From positions 1-42,958 of the forward strand of contig NZ_JAQGLK010000062.1 in the NCBI RefSeq assembly GCF_028292925.1: a DNA stretch of 42,958 bases, written 5' to 3'. Below are positions 6,181 through 15,161 of this stretch, piece by piece. A program made the translations under genes and the position numbers. Positions within the stretch are counted from its first letter, which is position 1. The number at the start of each line of letters is the position of its first letter. Under the pieces are notes generated by a model, which was given only the letters and a program-made list of their open reading frames with translations, searched no databases and was not told the DNA's origin. The stretch comes from Sphingomonas bacterium. GTDB taxonomy: Bacteria > Pseudomonadota > Alphaproteobacteria > Sphingomonadales > Sphingomonadaceae.

Positions 6181-9100
6181 TCAAGCGGCGGCCAGCAGCG
6201 TCTCGGCCCCGCCCAGATCGACGGAGACGAGCCGGCTCACCCCGCGCTCGATCATCGTCACGCCGAACAGGCGATGCATCCGGCTCATCGTCACCGCATT
6301 GTGGGTGACCACCAGATAGCGCGTATCCGTCTCGGTGCTCATCTGCGCCAGCAGGTCGCAAAAGCGTTCGATATTGGCATCGTCCAGCGGCGCATCGACC
6401 TCGTCGAGCACGCAGATCGGGGCGGGATTGGTGAGGAACAGCCCGAAGATCAGCGCCACCGCCGTCAGCGCCTGCTCCCCCCCGGAAAGCAGGGTCAGCG
6501 CCGCCAGCTTCTTGCCCGGCGGCTGCGCCATGATCTCCAAGCCCGCCTCCAGCGGATCGTCCGAATCGATCAGCGCCAGCCGCGCCTGCCCGCCTTCGAA
6601 CAAGGTGGTGAACAGCCGGCGGAAATGTCCGTCCACCGCCTCGAACGCGGCCAGCAGCCGCGCCCGCCCTTCGCGGTTCAGGCTGCCGATCGATCCACGC
6701 AGGCGGTGGATCGCCTCGGCCAGCTCCGCGCGCTCCGCCAGCGATGTCGCCCGCTCCGTCTCCAGCTCGGCCAGTTCGGCCTCCGCGACGAGGTTCACCG
6801 GGCCGATGCGCTCACGATCGGCGGTGAGCCGGTCGAGCCGGGTCGACTCGCCGGCGGCATCGCTCACCTCGCTGCCGACGAACCCGATCCGCTCAGGCAG
6901 CAGCGGCGCGGGACAGGCGAACCGCTCGCCGGACAAGCGGCTCGCCTCGATCCGCCGATTCTCCTGCGCCTCGCGCCGCGCCGCTGCGCCCGCACGCTGC
7001 TCCCGCGCCGCGCTCAACGCCTCGATCGTCGCGGCCAGCACCGTATCGGCTTCCCGCAGCGTGGCATCGGCGCGCTCTTCCGCCTGCCGTGCCTCGATCG
7101 CCTCGGCCGCGAGCCGCTGGCTGTCGCGGGCGAGGCCGGCGACGCGGATCTCCAGCGCCTCGGGCCGGCCGCAAAGGCTCGCCTGCTCGTCCGCCACCTG
7201 CCCGGCGCGCTCGTCCATCTCGGCGATACGGCGCCCGGCATCGCCGGCACGCGATCGCCAGCCGCGTGCCTCGCTCCGCGCCGAGTCGAGCCGCCGGCGA
7301 TCCGACTCGATCGCGCGCAGGTTCGCCTCCGCCTCGGCGCGCCGATCGGCGACCGCCCGCCGAGACGCGTCGGCCGCCTGGCGCAGCCCCTCGACCAGCC
7401 TTCGCGTCGCGTGCCCGTCGGGCAGGGCAGCGCGCGCGGCCGCGGCGCTTTCCACCGCACGGACGGCATCCTGGCGGTCCGCCTCGGCGCGGGCGGCGCG
7501 CTCGTCGATCTGCGCGCGCTGCGCCCCCAGCCTGTCCAGCGCGGCCGACGCCGCATCGGCATCGCGCCCGGCCCGCCGGACACGCTCCTCGGCCACCGTG
7601 CGCGCAGCACGTGACCGCTCGATCGTGGTGCGCGTCGCGGCAAGCGTCGCGGCCGCCTCAGCCACCCCGGCCTGCGCCGTCTCGACTGCAGCCCGCGCCA
7701 GCGGCAGGGCGGCGCGCAGTTCATCGAGGCGGTTGATCCGGACGAGCCGGACCGCAGCCAATGCCCCGACATCTTCCGCGACGAAGCCATCCCAACGCCG
7801 CAGGCGGCCGTCCCGGCTCACCAGCCGCTGCCCGACCGCGAGCACTATCGTGCCGTCATCGCGATCCACTACGGCGACCTGCGCGAGCCGACGGGCAAGT
7901 GCTGCCGGCGCGGTGACATGGGCGGCCAGCATCGCGGTTCCGGGCGGCAGGGCCGGGTCGCGGTCTGCGGCCGCGCCGCTCCAGCGGCGGGCACCGCTCC
8001 CCCCGATCTCCGCATCGAGGTCGTCGCCCAGGGCGGCCCCGAGCGCCCGTTCATATCCGGGTGCGGCGCGAACCTGGGCCAGCGCCCGGCTGTCGGTGGC
8101 ACCGTTGCGCTTGCCGCTGTCCAGCGCGCGGGTGAGCGTAAGCGCCTCGGCATCGATCGCCGCCAGCGCCGCACGGGCGGCACTGCCCTCGCTTTCCCGG
8201 ATGTCCCGCATCGCCGCCGCGGCTTCCCGCGCCGATTCGGCTTCCTCGGCGGATCGAGTGGCGGCGGCCTGTTCGGCCTCGGCAGCCTGGCGCGCGGCAA
8301 GCGCCGCGTCACGCGCGGCGTTCAGCGCGTCCGGCTGGGGCAGGCTGCGCCGGTCCCGCTCGACGCGGTCAACCTCCGCAACCGCACGATCGAGCCTCTG
8401 CCGCGCGGCGGACACGGCGGCATCGGCAATGCGGATTTCGGCGAGTTCGGTCGCCTCCGCCGCCATTGCCTGCGCAAGCGCGAGTTCGCCGTCGCGGGCG
8501 GTCCGATCCGCCTCCGCCAGTGCCGCGGCGCGGATCGCGCGTTCGGCGGTCGCTGCGGCGATCGCGGCAGAGAGTTCCTGCTCCTCCTGCGCCAATCGGG
8601 CGATCGCAGCGGCGGCATCGATCGCCAGCGCATCCTCCCGCCCGCGATCCCGGACGAGGGTCTCGGCGGCTTTGGCGAGCTCTACGAGCCGGCGGTTTAC
8701 TGCTGCGTGCTCGGCCTGCGCCGCTGCCAAGGCATGCCCCGCCGCCCCGGCGGCATTGCGGGTGGATTCGGCGGCGCCACGACGCGCAGTCAGGTCACGC
8801 GCCGCCACATGCTGGGCGGTCGAGGCGCTTTTCTGCGCCTCCGCTGCCTGTTCGACTGCGTGCTCCGCCGCCATGGCCTCGGCCCGCGCGCGATCCGCGG
8901 CCTCCGCTGCGTCGCGCCAACGGGCGAAGATCAGCCGCGCCTCTGCCTGGCGGATCTCGGCGGAGAGCAGGCGGTATCGCTCAGCCGCCCGCGCCTGCCG
9001 GCGCAGCGAGGCGATCCGCTGGTCCATGTCCGCGACGAGCTCGTCCAGCCGCGCCAGGTTGGCGTCGGTCGCGCGGAGTTTCTGCTCGGCATCCTTGCGG

Positions 9101-9597
9101 CGGACGTGGAGCCCGGCGATGCCCGCCGCCTCCTCCAGCATCTGGCGCCGCTCCTGCGGCCGCGCCGCGATCACCGCGCCGATCCGCCCCTGGCTGACGA
9201 GCGCCGGCGAATGTGCCCCTGTCGCGGCATCTGCGAAGAGCAACGCGACATCCTTGGCGCGGGCATCGCGCCCGTCGATCCGGTAGGCGGATCCCGCCCC
9301 GCGCTCGATCCGCCGGATCACCTCGATCTCGGCACCGTCGCGCTCCGCCAGAATGGACACTTCGGCGAAGTCGCGCGCGGGGCGGGACGCGGTGCCGGCG
9401 AAGATCACGTCTTCCATGCCCGCGCCCCGCAGCGACCGGGCGGAGCCCTCGCCCATCGCCCAGCGCATCGCCTCCAGCAGGTTCGATTTGCCGCAACCGT
9501 TCGGGCCCACCACGCCCGTCAGCCCCGGCTCGATGCGCAGCTCCGCCGGCTCTACGAAGCTTTTGAAGCCGGAAAGCTTGAGCCGCTTGATCCGCAA
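6181..9597 (-). CDS. smc: Chromosome segregation/condensation ATPase SMC
   Basis: SMC dimers organise and segregate the chromosome together with ScpA and ScpB. This 1138-residue protein begins MRIKRLKLSGFKSFVEPAEL with Walker A GPNGCGKSN (about residues 31-39). Two long alanine/arginine/glutamate-rich coiled coils flank a hinge around residues 500-620. The C-terminal head has the signature LLSGGEQALTAVAL, Walker B ICVLDEVDAPLDDAN and the H-loop VVTHNAVTMSRM. Length and order are standard. The start codon is TTG at 9597, supported by the conserved N-terminus and a G-rich stretch just upstream. It is the last gene of a minus-strand cluster with DUF721 and two dsbA-like genes, 25 bases after the latter. 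Confidence 0.96.
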   Translation of the reverse strand: MRIKRLKLSGFKSFVEPAELRIEPGLTGVVGPNGCGKSNLLEAMRWAMGEGSARSLRGAGMEDVIFAGTASRPARDFAEVSILAERDGAEIEVIRRIERGAGSAYRIDGRDARAKDVALLFADAATGAHSPALVSQGRIGAVIAARPQERRQMLEEAAGIAGLHVRRKDAEQKLRATDANLARLDELVADMDQRIASLRRQARAAERYRLLSAEIRQAEARLIFARWRDAAEAADRARAEAMAAEHAVEQAAEAQKSASTAQHVAARDLTARRGAAESTRNAAGAAGHALAAAQAEHAAVNRRLVELAKAAETLVRDRGREDALAIDAAAAIARLAQEEQELSAAIAAATAERAIRAAALAEADRTARDGELALAQAMAAEATELAEIRIADAAVSAARQRLDRAVAEVDRVERDRRSLPQPDALNAARDAALAARQAAEAEQAAATRSAEEAESAREAAAAMRDIRESEGSAARAALAAIDAEALTLTRALDSGKRNGATDSRALAQVRAAPGYERALGAALGDDLDAEIGGSGARRWSGAAADRDPALPPGTAMLAAHVTAPAALARRLAQVAVVDRDDGTIVLAVGQRLVSRDGRLRRWDGFVAEDVGALAAVRLVRINRLDELRAALPLARAAVETAQAGVAEAAATLAATRTTIERSRAARTVAEERVRRAGRDADAASAALDRLGAQRAQIDERAARAEADRQDAVRAVESAAAARAALPDGHATRRLVEGLRQAADASRRAVADRRAEAEANLRAIESDRRRLDSARSEARGWRSRAGDAGRRIAEMDERAGQVADEQASLCGRPEALEIRVAGLARDSQRLAAEAIEARQAEERADATLREADTVLAATIEALSAAREQRAGAAARREAQENRRIEASRLSGERFACPAPLLPERIGFVGSEVSDAAGESTRLDRLTADRERIGPVNLVAEAELAELETERATSLAERAELAEAIHRLRGSIGSLNREGRARLLAAFEAVDGHFRRLFTTLFEGGQARLALIDSDDPLEAGLEIMAQPPGKKLAALTLLSGGEQALTAVALIFGLFLTNPAPICVLDEVDAPLDDANIERFCDLLAQMSTETDTRYLVVTHNAVTMSRMHRLFGVTMIERGVSRLVSVDLGGAETLLAAA

Positions 9598-9622
9598 GGG
9601 CGCCCCCAGACGCCGGCTGGCG

Positions 9623-10369
9623 TCAGGCGCCGGCCGCCTTCAGCTTCGGCTCCAGCGACGCCCAGTCAAACGTGTCTTTGGCGTTGGTGCCGTTGATCAG
9701 GAAGGTCGGCGTGCCGGTCACGCCATCCCGATCCGTGCCGATCGCGCGCAGCGCAACCAGCTTGTCGATCGCCGCCTTGTCGGTCAGGCAGGCCTCGGCC
9801 TTGGCGGCGGGAAGCCCGCGCGCGCCGAAGAACTGGTCCAACCCGCCAGCCTTCGCCAGCGCCAGGAACTGCTGCGTCTCCGGAAGCGCCTGGATCCGCT
9901 GGATCTCGGCTTGCGCCAGGCCCTGATACTTCATCGACCAGTTCGGTTGATCGGCGTAGAGCTGCTCGGCAAGCTTGAAGAACGGGCCTGGGCCCTGGCA
10001 CCCCGCGAGCAACGATGGCGCAACGTCCATCGCGTTCAGCAGGAACGGCCTGAATTCCCAGCTCAGCGTGCCCTTCTGGACATAGGCCTGCAGCTTCTCG
10101 CTCGCCTCACCCTCGAACGCGGCGCAGTGCGGGCAGGTGAAGGAGGCATATTCGACCAGCTTCACCGCCGCATCGGGGTTGCCCATGCGGAATCCGCCGT
10201 CGGCCGTCACCGATACGGTTTCGGTCCAATTCTGCCCCCCCGCCGCGGGCGCCGCCGATGCCTCTGCCGCCACCGTGTTGGCAGGGGCAGCCGCATCTTC
10301 ATTCTGTTTGCCGCACGCCGCCAGCGACATGGCCAGCGCCGCGATCGAGATAATTCTCACCGTCTTCAT
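9623..10369 (-). CDS. DsbA-like thiol:disulfide oxidoreductase, CPHC active site, probable lipoprotein
   Basis: The 248-residue protein has a signal peptide ending in a lipobox (LAAC, Cys19), so it is probably anchored to a membrane and faces the periplasm. A low-complexity alanine-rich linker leads into a thioredoxin-fold DsbA-like domain: FRMGNPDAAVKLVEYASFTC with the active site CPHC at residues 79-82, the inserted helical region, and GVTGTPTFLING with the cis-proline. The ATG at 10369 gives a proper signal peptide; the frame stays open about 18 codons further without adding conserved sequence. It lies 69 bases downstream of a paralogue with CTHC and 25 bases upstream of smc. It could act as an oxidase with the DsbB encoded at the left edge, or as a copper or cytochrome-maturation thiol protein; direction of activity cannot be told from sequence. 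Confidence 0.9.
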   Translation of the reverse strand: MKTVRIISIAALAMSLAACGKQNEDAAAPANTVAAEASAAPAAGGQNWTETVSVTADGGFRMGNPDAAVKLVEYASFTCPHCAAFEGEASEKLQAYVQKGTLSWEFRPFLLNAMDVAPSLLAGCQGPGPFFKLAEQLYADQPNWSMKYQGLAQAEIQRIQALPETQQFLALAKAGGLDQFFGARGLPAAKAEACLTDKAAIDKLVALRAIGTDRDGVTGTPTFLINGTNAKDTFDWASLEPKLKAAGA

Positions 10370-10438
10370 ACCACCGCCCGCTCGTGACTGTTTACTTGAA
10401 CCGCTATGCCGTGCCCGCGGCACAGCGTCAAAATCGGT

Positions 10439-11173
10439 CTACCGCAGCGCATCCTTCAGCTTCGGCTCAAGCGACGCCCAGCTACTTGCTCCGGCCACCA
10501 GCGTTCCGTTGAGCAGGAAAGCGGGCGTACCCGGGATCTGACGGGCGCTCCACGCTTCCTGGGCCATGGCGACCAGCCGGTCCTGCTCCGTCTTGTTGGT
10601 CAGGCAGGCATTGGCCCGCGCCGCCGATACGCCTCGCGCAGCCATGATCCGATCGAGCCCCGCACCGTGAGCAAACGCGGCGAGCGCCTGATTGAGCGGC
10701 AGCTTGCCCGCCGCGCCCTTGTCCGCCTCCTGAAACGTCACCGCGTTGCGAACCCAATTGTCCTGCGCCGCCATCAGCGCCTCCACGTTGCCGAAGAACG
10801 GCTTCGCCCCGCCGCACCGCGCCAGCAGCGTGGCCGCAACGTCCAGGCTGTCGCGGATCGCGTGCCGGACCTCGATGCTGACCAGCCCCTTGCGAACATA
10901 ATTGTCGGTCAGCGGCCGCAGCGATTCGCCGGTGAAGTGCGCACAGTGCGTGCACGTCATCGACAGATATTCGACGATACGGACCTTCGCGAGTGGGTTG
11001 CCAAGGACGTAGGAGCCCTGCGGCGTCATCGTCACCGTCCGCGCCCAGTCGCGCGGCTGGGATGCGGGCCGCGCGGCGGAAGGCTTTGCCGCCGGGTTCA
11101 CCGCCGCGGCGGACGGCGCATTGCCGAACAATGCCGCGGCGAACAGCGCCAGCACCACGCCCCGCTTGCTCAT
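10439..11173 (-). CDS. DsbA-like thiol:disulfide oxidoreductase, CTHC active site
   Basis: The 244-residue protein carries a cleavable signal peptide (MSKRGVVLALFAAALFGNAPSAAA) without a lipobox. The thioredoxin-like domain reads VLGNPLAKVRIVEYLSMTC with active site CTHC at residues 74-77, and RQIPGTPAFLLNG holds the cis-proline. Two further cysteines (in LLARCGG and NACLTNK) also occur in the downstream paralogue. The dipeptide between the cysteines differs (TH here, PH in the neighbour), which in Dsb proteins shifts redox potential, so the two may have different partners. The start ATG overlaps the DUF721 stop as ATGA (11170-11173), indicating coupled translation. Confidence 0.88.
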   Translation of the reverse strand: MSKRGVVLALFAAALFGNAPSAAAVNPAAKPSAARPASQPRDWARTVTMTPQGSYVLGNPLAKVRIVEYLSMTCTHCAHFTGESLRPLTDNYVRKGLVSIEVRHAIRDSLDVAATLLARCGGAKPFFGNVEALMAAQDNWVRNAVTFQEADKGAAGKLPLNQALAAFAHGAGLDRIMAARGVSAARANACLTNKTEQDRLVAMAQEAWSARQIPGTPAFLLNGTLVAGASSWASLEPKLKDALR

Positions 11174-11721
11174 CGAACCCTGCCCTTCACTTCCAGCTTG
11201 AGGATCGGTGGCGCTTCCGCCGCGGCCAGCGCGCCCGCCAGCCCTTCGAGGCACGCGCGCAGTTCGGGATCGGCGATGGCGCGCAGGCTGTCACCCAGCT
11301 CCACCGGGGCCGGGCGAGGGGCCGGCGTAGTCCGGCGCGGCGCCACGCGGGCGATCGCACCCTGGCGGATCGTCACGCGGGCAACCGCTGGATAACCGAA
11401 GAAGCGATTGACCCGCTCGACGATCGCCGGGGCGACATGCTGCAGCATCGGCGCGTGCGCGCCATCCACCATCAGCGTCAGCACCCCCTCCGCGCGCTTG
11501 CCCGCGGGGAAGCGGATCGATTCCGGCGCGGAAACCTCGGCATAGCGGGCGCCGACGATCTCCGGCCAGCGGGTGACGACCGAGGATTGGACGAAGCCGA
11601 ACCGGCGGAACGCAGCGCCGCCCGCGCTTGGCACGATATCGCAGAGCTGCCGCGCGGCGCCGCCGCGTGGCCGTTCCGACGCGGCTGGCTTTCTGGCCGG
11701 GGGCGACTTCCGTTCCGTCAT
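11170..11721 (-). CDS. DUF721 domain protein (DciA-like)
   Basis: The 183-residue protein contains the DUF721 pattern: a basic, disordered N-terminus, then VTRWPEIVGARYAEVSAPESIRF, a strand-rich section VLTLMVDGAHAPMLQHVAP, and IVERVNRFFGYPAVARVTIRQG. The DUF721 superfamily includes DciA, a helicase-loading factor in bacteria without DnaC; alphaproteobacterial members such as this one are more divergent, so a replication role is possible but not shown. ATG 11721 gives MTERKSPPARKP; ATG 11733 is an alternative. It is divergent from mutY with only 25 bases between the start codons, so the promoters must overlap the coding regions. Confidence 0.85.
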   Translation of the reverse strand: MTERKSPPARKPAASERPRGGAARQLCDIVPSAGGAAFRRFGFVQSSVVTRWPEIVGARYAEVSAPESIRFPAGKRAEGVLTLMVDGAHAPMLQHVAPAIVERVNRFFGYPAVARVTIRQGAIARVAPRRTTPAPRPAPVELGDSLRAIADPELRACLEGLAGALAAAEAPPILKLEVKGRVR

Positions 11722-11746
11722 CGCCCGCTCCATGCCATAGCGGCGC

Positions 11747-12811
11747 ATGCCCGTCGATGCCGCAACTGCCCTGCTCGCCTGGTACGACGTCCATGCCCGC
11801 CGCCTGCCGTGGCGCGCGGCGCCGGGTGCCGTGCCCACCGATCCATACCGCGTCTGGCTGTCGGAGATCATGCTCCAGCAGACCAGCGTCGCCGCCGTCC
11901 GGGGCTATTTCGATCGCTTCACGCAGGCATGGCCGACGATCGCCGATCTGGCCGCCGCAGACGAATCCGCGGTGATGGCCGCGTGGGCGGGCCTTGGTTA
12001 CTATGCCCGCGCACGCAACCTGATCGCGTGCGCGCGGGCGGTGGTCGCGGCAGGCGAATTTCCGGACGACGAGGGCGGCTTACGCAAGTTGCCGGGGATC
12101 GGCGATTATACCGCCGCCGCCATCGCCGCGATCGCGTTCGGGCGGCGCGCGGTGGTGGTCGATGCCAATGTCGAGCGTGTCGTCACGCGGCTGTTCGCGG
12201 TCGACACACCGCTCCCCGCCGCCCGCCCCAAGATTCGCGCGCTGACGGACACGATCACGCCCGATCACCGTGCCGGCGATTTTGCGCAGGCGATGATGGA
12301 TCTCGGGGCAACGATATGCACGCCGCGCAAACCCGCCTGCGCGATCTGCCCGGTACGGGAACATTGCGCCGCGGTCCGCACCGGCTCCCCGGAGAGCTTC
12401 CCCGTCAAACTGCCGAAGAAGCCAAGGCCGGTACGATACGGCACCGCGTTCTGGGCGACACGGGATGGCAGCTCGTGGTTGCAGCGCAGGCCGGCGCGGG
12501 GGCTGCTCGGCGGGATGCGCGCCTTGGCGACGGGCCCGTGGTGTGCCCAGGATCCGGAGCTGGAGGGCGCGCCGTTTGCGGCGGACTGGCGCCCGATCGG
12601 CCACGTGCGCCACGTCTTCACCCACTTCGCGCTAGAGCTTGCCGTCGTGGCGGCGGACGCGCCGGCCCATGTTCAGGGCGGCGAATGGTGGCCGGTGGAG
12701 CGGATCGCGGAGGCCGGATTGCCGACCCTGTTCGCCAAAGCGGCCATGCTCGGCTGCGCGGCACCATCGGCCGGCCCGGCGATGATCGACACAGCGGGCT
12801 GCGGGGCGTAG
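11747..12811 (+). CDS. mutY: A/G-specific adenine DNA glycosylase MutY
   Basis: MutY removes adenine mispaired with 8-oxoguanine. The 354-residue protein starts with LLAWYDVHARRLPWR and SEIMLQQT (with the catalytic glutamate), then GLGYYARARNL, the helix-hairpin-helix KLPGIGDYTAAAI and VDANVERV with the catalytic aspartate. Four cysteines at residues 191, 198, 201 and 207 (C-x6-C-x2-C-x5-C) bind the 4Fe-4S cluster. The C-terminal part resembles the NUDIX-like 8-oxoG recognition domain (HVFTHFALEL). A CATAGC hexamer at 11736-11741 lies five bases before the ATG, with no Shine-Dalgarno, which suggests a leaderless or very short leader transcript. NudC follows 34 bases downstream. Confidence 0.96.
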   Translation: MPVDAATALLAWYDVHARRLPWRAAPGAVPTDPYRVWLSEIMLQQTSVAAVRGYFDRFTQAWPTIADLAAADESAVMAAWAGLGYYARARNLIACARAVVAAGEFPDDEGGLRKLPGIGDYTAAAIAAIAFGRRAVVVDANVERVVTRLFAVDTPLPAARPKIRALTDTITPDHRAGDFAQAMMDLGATICTPRKPACAICPVREHCAAVRTGSPESFPVKLPKKPRPVRYGTAFWATRDGSSWLQRRPARGLLGGMRALATGPWCAQDPELEGAPFAADWRPIGHVRHVFTHFALELAVVAADAPAHVQGGEWWPVERIAEAGLPTLFAKAAMLGCAAPSAGPAMIDTAGCGA

Positions 12812-12845
12812 CCGGATCTCGGTTCCGTCACGAGAGATCCCCGTC

Positions 12846-13718
12846 ATGTCCGATTTCCCGCCCGGCTTCACCGGATCCCCGCTGGTCCGGATGGATCACG
12901 AGCGCGATTCGCCCGAGACAACCGCGATGGCGCTGGCAGATCCGCAGGCGCGTCAGCTGCGGCTTGCCGGGCTCGATCCGGTACTGGGGCCGAATTCCCG
13001 GCTCGTCTGGGATCCGATCGATCGGGTGGCGGAGGAGCAGTTCGCATTGCTCGGTCTGATCGACGGCGCACCGCGCTTCGTCGCCCTTGTCCCCACCGCG
13101 GACGCGAATCGCCGCTCGCCCGGCTTGCTCCAGATGCTCGCCGACATGCCTGCCGGCGACGGAGCGACCTACGCCGTGGCGCGGAGTCTGGTCGATTGGC
13201 ATGCCCGCAACGCATTCTGCGCGCGCTGCGGCAACCCCACCAAGCCGATCCGCGCCGGCTGGGCACGCCGCTGCACCGTTGAGCAGCGCGATCATTTCCC
13301 CCGCACTGATCCGGTCGTCATCATGCTCGCCGAGCATGCCGGCCGCGTGCTGATCGGCCGCCAGCCCGGCTTTCCACCCGGGCGCTATTCGGCGCTGGCC
13401 GGCTTCGTCGAGGTTGGCGAATCGATCGAGGAGGCGGTTGCCCGCGAACTGTTCGAGGAGGCCGGCGTGCGCTCGACGGCGGTGCGCTACGTTGCCAGCC
13501 AGCCCTGGCCCTTCCCGTCCTCGCTGATGATCGCCTGCATCGCCGATGTGGCTGACGATGCGATCACCCTCGATACCCAGGAACTGGAAGACGCCATCTG
13601 GGTGACGCGCGAGGAAGTCGCGGCGGGGATGTCCGGCGCGGCAGGCGCCCGCTTTCTGCCGCCCCCAGCCTATGCAGTGGCCCACACCCTGTTCCAGCGC
13701 TGGCTTGCCGGGGATTGA
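12846..13718 (+). CDS. nudC: NAD(H) diphosphatase / RNA decapping hydrolase NudC (Nudix)
   Basis: NudC cleaves NADH and removes NAD caps from RNA. The 290-residue protein has the family's N-terminal domain, a zinc-ribbon region, and the Nudix box GFVEVGESIEEAVARELFEE at about residues 185-204, followed by the NudC-specific SQPWPFPSSLM. The zinc region is unusual: the first pair CARC is present, but the second reads RRCTVEQRDHFPR, where relatives have C-x-x-C before GAEHFPR. One ligand cysteine is thus replaced by glutamate. All catalytic residues remain, so activity is likely. The gene follows mutY closely on the same strand, and both are nucleotide- or DNA-quality genes. Confidence 0.94.
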   Translation: MSDFPPGFTGSPLVRMDHERDSPETTAMALADPQARQLRLAGLDPVLGPNSRLVWDPIDRVAEEQFALLGLIDGAPRFVALVPTADANRRSPGLLQMLADMPAGDGATYAVARSLVDWHARNAFCARCGNPTKPIRAGWARRCTVEQRDHFPRTDPVVIMLAEHAGRVLIGRQPGFPPGRYSALAGFVEVGESIEEAVARELFEEAGVRSTAVRYVASQPWPFPSSLMIACIADVADDAITLDTQELEDAIWVTREEVAAGMSGAAGARFLPPPAYAVAHTLFQRWLAGD

Positions 13719-13766
13719 GCGCGCGGCGCTCTTTCCTTGTCGGAAGTCGGTTTCTATAGCAGCGGC

Positions 13767-14429
13767 ATGGTTCGCTTTTCGTTCTGCTCGGTCGATCTCG
13801 TCGCATTGCCGCAGGGGGCGCTCTATTGGCCCGCCCGCCGCGCTTTGCTCGTGGCCGACCTGCACTTCGAGAAAGCGAGCTGGTTCGCGCGGTTCGGCCA
13901 GATGCTGCCGCCCTACGACTCGATCGCTACGCTGTCCGATCTCACCTCGCTTGTAGCCGCCACCGGAGCGGAAGAGGTCTGGTGCCTGGGCGACAGCTTC
14001 CACGATGCGCGGGGCTGCGAACGCCTGCCGCAACAGGCGCGCGAGATGCTGCGCGCGCTCACGGGCACGACCCGGTGGACGTGGATCACCGGCAATCACG
14101 ATGCCGGGATGACCGATCATTGCGGCGGTGCGCTGGTAGAGGAAGCGGAGGTCGATGGGTTGGTGCTGCGGCACGAGGCGGACCCGCGGGACCGGCGCCC
14201 CGAACTATCCGGCCACTACCATCCGAAGCTGCGGCTGACCGTCCGCGGGCGCAACGTTGCCCGGCGCTGTTTCGTGGCGGGGCCGAGCAAGCTCATCCTG
14301 CCGGCATTCGGGGCGCTGACCGGCGGGCTCGATGCCGGCCATCCCGAGATCGCGCGGGCGATCGGCGGGCGGGCGGAGGCACTCATCCCCGTCGCCGATC
14401 GGCTGCTCCGCTTCCCGATCGCCGCCTGA
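13767..14429 (+). CDS. pdeM: Ligase-associated DNA damage response endonuclease PdeM
   Basis: The protein is a calcineurin-like metallophosphoesterase of 220 residues. The metal motifs appear in order: LLVADLHFEKAS, VWCLGDSFHD, WITGNHDAG and SGHYHPK. This motif spacing and small size match PdeM, which usually travels with an ATP-dependent DNA ligase, an Lhr-like helicase and an MBL-fold exonuclease. Those three are in this window at 34.6, 20.9-23.2 and 23.6 kb. I chose ATG 13767; an upstream TTG at 13737 adds ten residues that do not look conserved. A TATAGC hexamer (13755-13760) six bases before the ATG suggests leaderless initiation. Its in vivo substrate is unknown. Confidence 0.9.
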   Translation: MVRFSFCSVDLVALPQGALYWPARRALLVADLHFEKASWFARFGQMLPPYDSIATLSDLTSLVAATGAEEVWCLGDSFHDARGCERLPQQAREMLRALTGTTRWTWITGNHDAGMTDHCGGALVEEAEVDGLVLRHEADPRDRRPELSGHYHPKLRLTVRGRNVARRCFVAGPSKLILPAFGALTGGLDAGHPEIARAIGGRAEALIPVADRLLRFPIAA

Positions 14430-14456
14430 CGCGGCGGGATCGAGGGCAAACAAAGG

Positions 14457-15161
14457 TCAGCCCCGGCCGACCAGTACCGGCTTGGGGCTGTACTGCGCCG
14501 GGAACAGCGCCTTGAGCGCCTCGACCTTCGGCAGGTCGTTCGCGACGATGTAGGGATTGTCGGGCTTCAGGGTCAGAAAGTCCTGATGATAGCCTTCGGC
14601 GACATAGAACGCGGGCAGCGGCTCGATCCTGGTCACGATGGGCCGGTTCCATGCACGCGCCTTGCCGAGCTGCGCGATGTAGCTCGCCGCGACGGCCCTC
14701 TGTTGCGGGTTCATCGGGAAGATCGCGGAACGATACTGGCTGCCATGATCCGGGCCCTGATAGTTCAGCGTCGTGGGATCGGCGACAACCGAGAAGAATA
14801 TCTGCAACAGCTTGCCGTAGCTGATGACCCTGGGGTCGTACACGACCTTCACCGCCTCGGCGTGGCCGGTATCGCCGCCGCCGACCAGTTCGTAGCGCGC
14901 CGTCTGCCTCGATCCGCCGGCATAGCCGGACACGGCGCTTTTCACGCCCTTGACGTGGGCATAGACGCCCTGGACCCCCCAGAAACAGCCGCCGGCGAAT
15001 ATCGCGGTCTCCAGCTTCGGCGTGGCCGGCACATCGACGATCGGCGCAGGGATGCGCACCGCGGCGTCCGCCGCGAATGCCGCCGTCGGCACCTGGGTGG
15101 CCAGGCCGGTCGCCAGCAGCATGGTGGCCCCGGCCATGAGGATGGTACGAACCTTGGTCAT
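14457..15161 (-). CDS. msrA: Peptide-methionine (S)-S-oxide reductase MsrA, exported form
   Basis: MsrA reduces methionine-S-sulfoxide in oxidised proteins. The 234-residue protein has a Sec signal peptide (cleavage around AFA-AD, residue 30), so it acts in the periplasm. The catalytic motif AGGCFWGVQGVY contains Cys59, followed by GYAGG, GHAEAV and YQGPDHGSQYRSAIF, all typical. There is no cysteine in the C-terminal part, so it lacks the usual resolving cysteine and would need an outside thiol for recycling; the window's DsbA-like proteins or a membrane DsbD-type donor are candidates (inference). GGAGGAG precedes ATG 15161 by about seven bases. Confidence 0.94.
   Translation of the reverse strand: MTKVRTILMAGATMLLATGLATQVPTAAFAADAAVRIPAPIVDVPATPKLETAIFAGGCFWGVQGVYAHVKGVKSAVSGYAGGSRQTARYELVGGGDTGHAEAVKVVYDPRVISYGKLLQIFFSVVADPTTLNYQGPDHGSQYRSAIFPMNPQQRAVAASYIAQLGKARAWNRPIVTRIEPLPAFYVAEGYHQDFLTLKPDNPYIVANDLPKVEALKALFPAQYSPKPVLVGRG

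Noticed and set aside
6335-9286. 983-codon plus-strand frame opposite smc
   Set aside because: Serine/alanine/arginine repetition is the antisense of the SMC coiled coils; the SMC frame has full motifs on the other strand.
13737-13766. TTG start for pdeM
   Set aside because: The ten added residues lack conservation and the ATG at 13767 fits the -10-like element and the family start.
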